A stretch of DNA of 14,215 bases from Wenzhouxiangellaceae bacterium (lineage in GTDB: Bacteria; Pseudomonadota; Gammaproteobacteria; Xanthomonadales; Wenzhouxiangellaceae), in assembly GCA_023258355.1 (NCBI GenBank), contig JALQZL010000001.1, positions 1 through 14,215 on the forward strand, written 5' to 3'. The notes under the pieces were generated by a model. It was not told the origin of the DNA and did not search any database. It saw nothing but the letters and a program-made list of their open reading frames with translations. Shown in pieces: positions 7,110 through 12,756 of this stretch (the first letter of the stretch is position 1; every line of letters begins with the position of its first letter). The translations under genes and the position numbers were made by a program.

Positions 7110-7583
7110 ATGGATTTAAGTATTGGCACTTTAATTGGCCAGGCAGGCACCTTCCTCGTCTTCATTTGGGTGACGATGAAGTTTGTTTGGCCACCACTGG
7201 TTCAGGCCATGGAAGAGCGCCGCGAGAAAATCGCTGAGGGTTTGGCGCAGTCTGATGAAGCTGAGAAAGCCTTGGAAAAGGCGCAGCTAGAAGCAGATGG
7301 CATCATCCAAGAAGCACGCAAAAAAGCGGGCGATATCTTGGACCAGGCCAACCAACGCGGCAATCAGATGATTGATCAAGCGCGTGAAGAAGCGGTGGCT
7401 GAGCATAATCGCCGGGTCGAGGCTGCGGAGAATGAAATCCGTCAAGCCACCAACCAAGCGCGCGAAGCCTTGCGTGAGCGTGTTGCCGAGTTGGCCATTG
7501 CCGGCGCCAGCCGTGTGATCGAGAAAGAGATTGATGCCGGCAAGCATCAAGAAATTCTCGATAAGCTGGCAGCGGAGCTCTAA
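7110..7583 (+). CDS. atpF: ATP synthase Fo subunit b
   Basis: Peripheral stalk subunit; two copies link subunit a to delta and alpha. The 157 residues match the usual length of 156. A single N-terminal membrane helix (about 5-26, GTLIGQAGTFLVFIWVTMKFVW) is followed by PPLVQAMEERREKIAEGL. A long charged coiled coil, rich in Ala, Glu, Gln and Arg, then runs to the C-terminus, where RVAELAIAGASRVIEKEID forms the delta-binding end. The start is ATG, with TAGGA at 7097-7101 eight bases upstream. atpH follows after three bases. Confidence 0.96.
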   Translation: MDLSIGTLIGQAGTFLVFIWVTMKFVWPPLVQAMEERREKIAEGLAQSDEAEKALEKAQLEADGIIQEARKKAGDILDQANQRGNQMIDQAREEAVAEHNRRVEAAENEIRQATNQAREALRERVAELAIAGASRVIEKEIDAGKHQEILDKLAAEL

Positions 7584-7586
7584 GCC

Positions 7587-8123
7587 ATGCAAAACCGCAC
7601 CACGCTTGCCAGACCCTACGCCAGAGCGGCTTATGCCACGGCCAAAGCCACCGGGCGCGTTGAGGCTTGGTCACAAGCTTTGGCGGTTGCCGCAACGGCC
7701 ACTGAGAATTCGGTGGTTCGAAATATTATCCAAGACCCACGGTTGGTCGGGGACGCGGTGGTCGAACGTTTGATGGCGATTGGTGGCGAGCACTTTGATG
7801 ATGCCTTCCAACACTTTTTGAGCGTGTTGGCGCATTACGACCGATTGTTGCTGTTGACTGACATTTACGCCCAGTTTGAAATGCTTCGTCGTGAGGCAGA
7901 GGCACGGGTGTATGTCCATGTGGTGAGTGCACAGCCAGTCAGCGAAGCGCAAAGCCAAGCCCTGAACGAGCGATTGAAGAAACGCTTTGGTCGGGAAGTT
8001 GATTTAGATATTGAGGTGGACCCAGCGCTTATTGGTGGTGCCATCATTCGTGCTGGCGATGAGGTCATCGATGGCAGTGTTCGAGGACGAATCGAACGCT
8101 TGAGCCGTGATGTGACTCTCTAG
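7587..8123 (+). CDS. atpH: ATP synthase F1 subunit delta
   Basis: Caps the top of the alpha-beta hexamer and joins it to the b dimer. The 178 residues are near the Escherichia length of 177. The N-terminal helical domain starts with TLARPYARAAYATAKA, the typical RPYA opening. The C-terminal domain has the family signature GGAIIRAGDEVIDGSVRGRIERL before the end. The GGAG at 7574-7577 lies inside the end of atpF, nine bases before the ATG, which points to tight coupling with atpF. Confidence 0.95.
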   Translation: MQNRTTLARPYARAAYATAKATGRVEAWSQALAVAATATENSVVRNIIQDPRLVGDAVVERLMAIGGEHFDDAFQHFLSVLAHYDRLLLLTDIYAQFEMLRREAEARVYVHVVSAQPVSEAQSQALNERLKKRFGREVDLDIEVDPALIGGAIIRAGDEVIDGSVRGRIERLSRDVTL

Positions 8124-8168
8124 GTCATAGCGCACTTGATCGTTTATTGATTTTTAAGGATTGCAAGA

Positions 8169-9716
8169 ATGCAACAGACATTAAACCCAACTGAAATCTC
8201 CGAGCTGATTCGCAAGCGCGTTGAGCAGTTTGATACCGCTTCGCAGGTACGCACTGAAGGCACTGTGGTCAGTGTCTCGGATGGTATCTGTCGTCTCCAT
8301 GGCCTCGCCGATGCGATGCAAGGGGAAATGATTGAATTCCCAGGTGACACCTACGGCCTTGCCTTGAACCTTGAAAGAGATTCAGTCGGTGCGGTTGTCA
8401 TGGGTGACTACAAGCACATCTCTGAAGGTGACACGGTCCGTTGTACAGGCCGTATTTTGGAAGTGCCTGTGGGCGAAGGCCTGCTCGGTCGCGTTGTTGA
8501 TGCCTTGGGTAATCCCATTGACGGCAATGGCCCCATCGAAAGTGCGGGCTTCGAACCGATTGAAAAGATTGCCCCAGGGGTGATCTCACGTCAAAGCGTT
8601 GATCAACCTGTGCAAACGGGTTTGAAAGCGATTGATGCGATGGTGCCCATTGGCCGAGGTCAGCGTGAGTTGATCATTGGTGACCGCCAGACCGGTAAGA
8701 CCGCGGTGGCGATCGATGCGATCATCAACCAAAAAGGCACAGGCGTTAAATGTATTTATGTCGCCGTTGGCCAAAAAACCTCGTCGGTGGCGAGTGTGGT
8801 CAAGAAGCTCGAAGAGCACGGTGCGCTGGCCCACACGATTGTGGTGGCTGCCAACGCAGCTGAATCCGCGGCGCTTCAATACATCGCCCCTTATGCCGGT
8901 TGTGCGATGGGTGAGTACTTCAGAGACCGCGGCGAAGATGCTTTGATTGTTTTTGATGACTTGACCAAACAGGCACAAGCCTACCGTCAGGTGTCACTGT
9001 TGCTTCGCCGGCCACCAGGGCGTGAGGCATACCCTGGCGATGTGTTCTATCTTCACTCACGTCTTCTCGAGCGTGCGGCGCGCGTGAACGCTGAATATGT
9101 TGAAAAGCACACCGATGGCAAAGTGAAAGGTAAGACAGGCTCACTGACGGCATTGCCAATCATTGAAACGCAAGCAGGCGATGTATCGGCCTTCGTTCCC
9201 ACCAACGTGATCTCCATCACTGACGGTCAGATCTTCTTGGAGACTGACTTGTTTAACTCAGGGATTCGACCAGCGATTAACGCCGGTTTGTCCGTTTCTC
9301 GAGTAGGGGGTGCTGCACAGACCAAGATCATCAAAAAGCTCGGTGGTGGCGTGCGTTTGGCACTGGCCCAGTTCCGCGAATTGGCAGCGTTCTCGCAGTT
9401 TGCCTCTGACTTGGATGAAGCGACCCGTAAACAACTTGAGCGTGGTCAACGTATCACCGAGTTGATGAAGCAACCCCAGTATACCCCGTTGTCTGTGGCT
9501 CAAATGGCGGTCAGCTTGTATGCCGGTAACGAAGGTTATCTGGATGATTTGGCCCTCGATAAAGTCGTGCCATTTGAAAAGGCTTTACGTGATTACATGG
9601 ATCAAAGCCATTCAGACCTGATGGACAAGATTAACGCCTCGGGTGATTGGAATGATGAGATTGAGTCAGCGCTGAAAGCAGCGATCGATGAATTCAAATC
9701 AAGTGGTAGCTGGTAA
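8169..9716 (+). CDS. atpA: ATP synthase F1 subunit alpha
   Basis: Three copies alternate with beta in the F1 head; alpha binds nucleotide at the non-catalytic sites and gives the arginine finger to the catalytic ones. Of 515 residues (Escherichia 513), I see the N-terminal delta/b-contacting segment with TEISELIRKRVEQF, a beta-barrel, and Walker A GDRQTGKT (171-178). Next come LIVFDDLTKQA (259-269, Walker B), RRPPGREAYPGDVFYLHSRLLER, and the arginine finger Arg378 in SVSRVGGAAQTK. The C-terminal helical domain is intact. The start is ATG with AAGGA at 8156-8160. Base and codon use are like the neighbouring genes; only three GTA valine codons occur in the whole gene, which is useful for comparison with atpD. 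Confidence 0.98.
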   Translation: MQQTLNPTEISELIRKRVEQFDTASQVRTEGTVVSVSDGICRLHGLADAMQGEMIEFPGDTYGLALNLERDSVGAVVMGDYKHISEGDTVRCTGRILEVPVGEGLLGRVVDALGNPIDGNGPIESAGFEPIEKIAPGVISRQSVDQPVQTGLKAIDAMVPIGRGQRELIIGDRQTGKTAVAIDAIINQKGTGVKCIYVAVGQKTSSVASVVKKLEEHGALAHTIVVAANAAESAALQYIAPYAGCAMGEYFRDRGEDALIVFDDLTKQAQAYRQVSLLLRRPPGREAYPGDVFYLHSRLLERAARVNAEYVEKHTDGKVKGKTGSLTALPIIETQAGDVSAFVPTNVISITDGQIFLETDLFNSGIRPAINAGLSVSRVGGAAQTKIIKKLGGGVRLALAQFRELAAFSQFASDLDEATRKQLERGQRITELMKQPQYTPLSVAQMAVSLYAGNEGYLDDLALDKVVPFEKALRDYMDQSHSDLMDKINASGDWNDEIESALKAAIDEFKSSGSW

Positions 9717-9721
9717 GTCAG

Positions 9722-10585
9722 ATGGCTAATTCAAGCGAAATCGTCGGCCAAATTAAGAGCGTCCAAAACACCCGCAAGGTGACCCGTGCGCTTGAAATGG
9801 TCTCAGCCAGTAAGATTCGCAAGGCCCAAGACCGCATGGCAGCGTCAAGACCCTATGCGCGTATGATGCGGCAAGTGATTGGTCACCTGTCAAAAGCGAG
9901 CCTCGAGTACAAGCATCCTTTCACTCAAGTTCGGGAGGATGTTAAACGCGTAGGTTATATCGTGATTGCCACAGACCGAGGCCTTTGTGGCGGGCTGAAC
10001 AACAACATGTTCAGAAAACTGCTGGGCGAGTTTAAACAGTGGCAAGACCAAGGCGTGGAAATCACCACCGTGATTATTGGGCGCAAAGCGGCTCAGTTTT
10101 TCAAACGCTTGAATGTGCACATCAGTGCCAGCACTCAAGACTTAGGTGATCAGCCACAAATCGATGATTTGATTGGCTCCATCAAGGTGGTTTTGGATGA
10201 CTACCGCGATGAGAAGATTGATCGTTTGTACGTTTGCTATAACGAGTTTGTTAACACAATGACGCAAACAAACCGCTTTGATCAATTGCTGCCTTTGCCA
10301 GCGATCGAAGAGGAAGAAGGCGCGAGTAACTGGGATTATTTATATGAGCCCAGTGCAGAGGCCTTGCTGGATGACTTTCTGACCCGTTATATCGAGTCGA
10401 TTGTTTACCAAGCCACGCTAGAGAATGTTGCCAGTGAGCACGCGGCCAGGATGGTGGCGATGAAGAGCGCCTCCGATAATGCCAGCAATTTAATTGACGA
10501 CTTGCGCTTGATGTACAACAAAGCGCGGCAAGCGGCGATTACGCAAGAAATTTCAGAGATTGTCGGTGGTGCATCGGCGGTTTGA
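9722..10585 (+). CDS. atpG: ATP synthase F1 subunit gamma
   Basis: Central rotor shaft. The 287 residues equal the Escherichia length. The N-terminal helix has the family block IKSVQNTRKVTRALEMVSASKIRKAQDRM (about 11-39), which turns inside the alpha-beta hexamer. TDRGLCGGLNNNMF is the conserved Rossmann-like core motif. The C-terminal helix ends LMYNKARQAAITQEISEIVGGASAV, which completes the shaft coiled coil. The gap to atpA is five bases, and the sequence before the ATG (GGTAAGTCAG) is a weak ribosome binding site, so translation probably depends on ribosomes finishing atpA. Confidence 0.97.
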   Translation: MANSSEIVGQIKSVQNTRKVTRALEMVSASKIRKAQDRMAASRPYARMMRQVIGHLSKASLEYKHPFTQVREDVKRVGYIVIATDRGLCGGLNNNMFRKLLGEFKQWQDQGVEITTVIIGRKAAQFFKRLNVHISASTQDLGDQPQIDDLIGSIKVVLDDYRDEKIDRLYVCYNEFVNTMTQTNRFDQLLPLPAIEEEEGASNWDYLYEPSAEALLDDFLTRYIESIVYQATLENVASEHAARMVAMKSASDNASNLIDDLRLMYNKARQAAITQEISEIVGGASAV

Positions 10586-10613
10586 CATTATTCATATCAA
10601 TTGAGGTTATGAC

Positions 10614-12080
10614 ATGAGTTCCGGAAAGATTGTTCAGATTATTGGCGCCGTTGTTGACGTCGAGTTCGATGTAGAAAACGTGCCTAAAGTCTATGATGCG
10701 CTTACCATCGATGGCACCGACATCATGCTTGAGGTCCAACAGCAGTTAGGTGATGGCGTTGTCCGCACCATTGCGTTGGGCTCTACCGATGGCCTGAAGC
10801 GCCACTCCGATGTGACCAACACCGGCGCCCCCATCTCTGTGCCTGTCGGGCAGAAGACGCTGGGACGCATCATGGATGTGATGGGTCAACCTGTGGATGA
10901 TGCGGGTGAGATTGGCGCGGAGCAAACCATGCCTATTCACCGAGAGCCACCCAGCTTTGAAGAGCAAGCAGCCAGTAATGAGCTGCTCGAGACAGGCATT
11001 AAGGTCATCGACTTGATCTGTCCGTTCGCCAAGGGCGGTAAAGTTGGCCTCTTCGGTGGTGCGGGTGTGGGTAAAACCGTGAACATGATGGAGTTGATTC
11101 GAAACATCGCCATCGAGCACTCAGGCTATTCAGTGTTTGCTGGTGTAGGTGAGCGGACCCGAGAAGGCAACGATTTCTATCATGAGATGAAAGATTCTGA
11201 CGTCTTGGACAAAGTGGCCCTGGTTTACGGTCAGATGAATGAGCCACCAGGTAACCGTCTGCGTGTGGCTTTGACGGGCCTGACCATGGCTGAATTCTTC
11301 CGTGATGAAGGCCGAGATGTTTTGATGTTTATCGATAACATCTACCGGTATACCTTGGCGGGTACTGAGGTATCGGCGCTCCTGGGCCGTATGCCATCAG
11401 CGGTAGGTTATCAGCCTACGTTGGCCACTGAAATGGGTGTGATGCAAGAGCGTATTACTTCTACTAACAGAGGTTCTATTACATCTGTACAAGCGGTATA
11501 CGTACCTGCGGATGACTTGACCGACCCATCACCTGCAACGACGTTTGCTCACTTGGATTCAACGGTTGTACTAAGCCGTGATATCGCAGCTAAAGGGATT
11601 TACCCAGCGGTAGATCCGCTCGATTCAACGTCGCGTCAGCTAGACCCACTGTTGGTAGGACAAGAGCATTATCAAACGGCTCGCGGCGTCCAAACGGTAC
11701 TGCAGCGTTATAAAGAGCTTAAAGAGATCGTTGGTGAAGAACATTATAACTGTGCGCAGAGAGTGAAGATCACTCTTCAGCGTTACAAAGAACTCCAAGA
11801 CATCATCGCCATCCTTGGTATGGATGAACTGTCTGAAGAAGATAAGCAAATCGTAGATCGCGCTCGTAAGATCGAACGTTTCTTATCGCAGCCGTTCCAC
11901 GTGGCCGAAGTATTTACAGGCGCTCCCGGTAAGTACGTATCTTTGAAAGATACTATTGCGGGCTTCTCGGCGATCTTATCAGGTGAGTACGACCACTTGC
12001 CAGAGCAGGCCTTCTACATGGTTGGCGGCATTGACGAGGCCTTTGAAAAAGGCGAAGAAATGGCTAAGAAAGCAGCCTAA
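10614..12080 (+). CDS. atpD: ATP synthase F1 subunit beta with internal 25-residue duplication
   Basis: Catalytic subunit that makes ATP as gamma turns. Walker A GGAGVGKT (148-155), catalytic Glu180 and Arg181 in GERTREGND, Walker B LMFIDNIYRY and the catalytic-site Tyr330 in GIYPAVDP are all intact. The protein is 488 residues against about 460 for the family. Nearly all the excess is one in-frame tandem repeat: residues 349-373 and 374-398 each run from G-x-EHY through LQRYKEL to a hydrophobic pair, and then AILGMDELSEED (399-410) continues normally. The repeat doubles the EHY segment whose Tyr, equivalent to bovine Tyr368, lines the non-catalytic nucleotide site, and it lengthens the approach to the DELSEED lever that touches gamma. 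Between residues 253 and 442, 12 of 18 Val codons are GTA; before that only 2 of 26 are. The start is ATG with GAGG at 10603-10606. Assignment is certain, but whether this beta subunit works normally is open. Confidence 0.97.
   Translation: MSSGKIVQIIGAVVDVEFDVENVPKVYDALTIDGTDIMLEVQQQLGDGVVRTIALGSTDGLKRHSDVTNTGAPISVPVGQKTLGRIMDVMGQPVDDAGEIGAEQTMPIHREPPSFEEQAASNELLETGIKVIDLICPFAKGGKVGLFGGAGVGKTVNMMELIRNIAIEHSGYSVFAGVGERTREGNDFYHEMKDSDVLDKVALVYGQMNEPPGNRLRVALTGLTMAEFFRDEGRDVLMFIDNIYRYTLAGTEVSALLGRMPSAVGYQPTLATEMGVMQERITSTNRGSITSVQAVYVPADDLTDPSPATTFAHLDSTVVLSRDIAAKGIYPAVDPLDSTSRQLDPLLVGQEHYQTARGVQTVLQRYKELKEIVGEEHYNCAQRVKITLQRYKELQDIIAILGMDELSEEDKQIVDRARKIERFLSQPFHVAEVFTGAPGKYVSLKDTIAGFSAILSGEYDHLPEQAFYMVGGIDEAFEKGEEMAKKAA
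11370..11939 (+). other. Segment of atpD with foreign-looking codon use
   Basis: Within codons 253-442 I count 18 valines, 12 of them GTA. In codons 1-252 there are 26 valines, of which only two are GTA (residues 20 and 178), and atpA has three in the whole gene. The segment also uses AGA, ACT, TCT and CTA more freely than the upstream half. The reading frame and protein conservation are undisturbed, so a gene-conversion or transfer event that replaced the 3' half is a reasonable reading. The edges are set only by the outermost GTA codons and are approximate. Confidence 0.6.
11658..11807 (+). repeat. Diverged 75-base tandem duplication inside atpD
   Basis: Copy 1 is 11658-11732 and copy 2 is 11733-11807, directly adjacent and in frame. 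By codon-by-codon comparison, 46 of 75 bases and 14 of 25 residues agree. Shared residues include the EHY near the start of the unit, an Ala and Val in the middle, and the block LQRYKEL. Copy 1 (EHYQTARGVQ) looks like the gammaproteobacterial version; copy 2 (EHYNCAQRVK, then KELQDII) differs, but it joins the normal downstream sequence. The copies are too different for a recent slippage event. Confidence 0.9.
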
Positions 12081-12098
12081 GGCGACGGAGCAAATCTA

Positions 12099-12524
12099 AT
12101 GGCCTCAACCATTCATTGCGACATCGTCAGCGCACAGTCTGAGATCTTCTCAGGCGAAGCGGTCATGGTGATCGTGCCAGGTGAGCAGGGTGACCTGGGT
12201 GTCACCCCACGCCACGCGCCTTTGCTGACTCGACTAAGAGCCGGTGAAGTTCGTGTTCAAAAAGCCGACGGCGAAGAAGAACATTTTTATGTCTCTGGTG
12301 GCATGGTCGAAATCCAACCACATGTGGTCACTGTCTTATCCGACACGGGTCAGCGCGCAGCAGATCTCGATGAGGCAGCGGCGCTAGAAGCCAAAGCCGC
12401 CGCAGAGCGTGCGTTGGCTGATAAAACAGCAGGCATGGAAGTGGCGGAAGCGCAAGCGCAGTTGGCCGAGGCCATGGCGCAGTTGGCTGCTTTAGAGCGG
12501 TTCCGCAAGAAAATGAAGCATTAG
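12099..12524 (+). CDS. atpC: ATP synthase F1 subunit epsilon
   Basis: Lower rotor subunit that joins gamma to the c-ring and can inhibit ATP hydrolysis. The 141 residues compare with 139 in Escherichia. The N-terminal beta-sandwich (about 1-86) has the family pieces VSAQSEIFSGEA, VPGEQGDLGVTPRHAPLL and FYVSGGMVEIQPHVVTVLSD. The C-terminal two-helix region (about 89-141) is very rich in Ala, Glu and Gln and ends RFRKKMKH; this is the part that can extend to block rotation. The start is ATG with GGAG at 12087-12090, eight bases upstream. The stop is an amber TAG, and the next small gene lies in the same frame. Confidence 0.96.
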   Translation: MASTIHCDIVSAQSEIFSGEAVMVIVPGEQGDLGVTPRHAPLLTRLRAGEVRVQKADGEEEHFYVSGGMVEIQPHVVTVLSDTGQRAADLDEAAALEAKAAAERALADKTAGMEVAEAQAQLAEAMAQLAALERFRKKMKH

Positions 12525-12551
12525 AGGATCTGCGTTCGCAGTCGGCCTTCA

Positions 12552-12755
12552 ATGACAACGGGTTGGTCAGAAATACAGCAACGCTTGGCTGTGTTGAGAG
12601 AGGAGCACCGCGATCTAGACCGCGCCATTGCTTCATTGGTCGATACCCGAAGCATGGATCAACTTCATTTGCGCCGCTTGAAAAAGCGAAAACTCCGACT
12701 CAAAGACCAAATTTCTTATTGGGAAGACCAACTGCTCCCCGACCTGGATGCTTAG
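12552..12755 (+). CDS. Small DUF465 (YdcH-like) protein of unknown function
   Basis: The 67-residue highly charged protein is probably one helical hairpin. LREEHRDLDRAIASL, then a loop, then LRRLKKRKLRLKDQISYWE matches the general form of the DUF465/YdcH family, in which a D-x-L-x-L-x-x-L-K-K-x-K-L-x-L-K-D core is typical. No molecular role is established for the family. It lies 27 bases after atpC in the same frame, separated from it only by the atpC TAG and nine sense codons. No clear ribosome binding site precedes the ATG at 12552. It is probably the last gene of the atp transcript, translated by re-initiation or a weak site. It ends one base before the plsB stop on the other strand. Confidence 0.72.
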   Translation: MTTGWSEIQQRLAVLREEHRDLDRAIASLVDTRSMDQLHLRRLKKRKLRLKDQISYWEDQLLPDLDA

Positions 12756-12756
12756 A

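Noticed and set aside
7303..7695. 130-codon minus-strand open frame opposite atpF/atpH
   Set aside because: Its composition (many Arg, Trp, Pro) is what the antisense of an Ala/Gln/Glu-rich coiled-coil gene gives; no family resemblance.
11893..11908. parS-like sequence CGTTCCACGTGGCCGA
   Set aside because: Only 12 of 16 bases match, with one arm broken, and it encodes the conserved beta-subunit residues PFHVAE, so protein conservation explains it.
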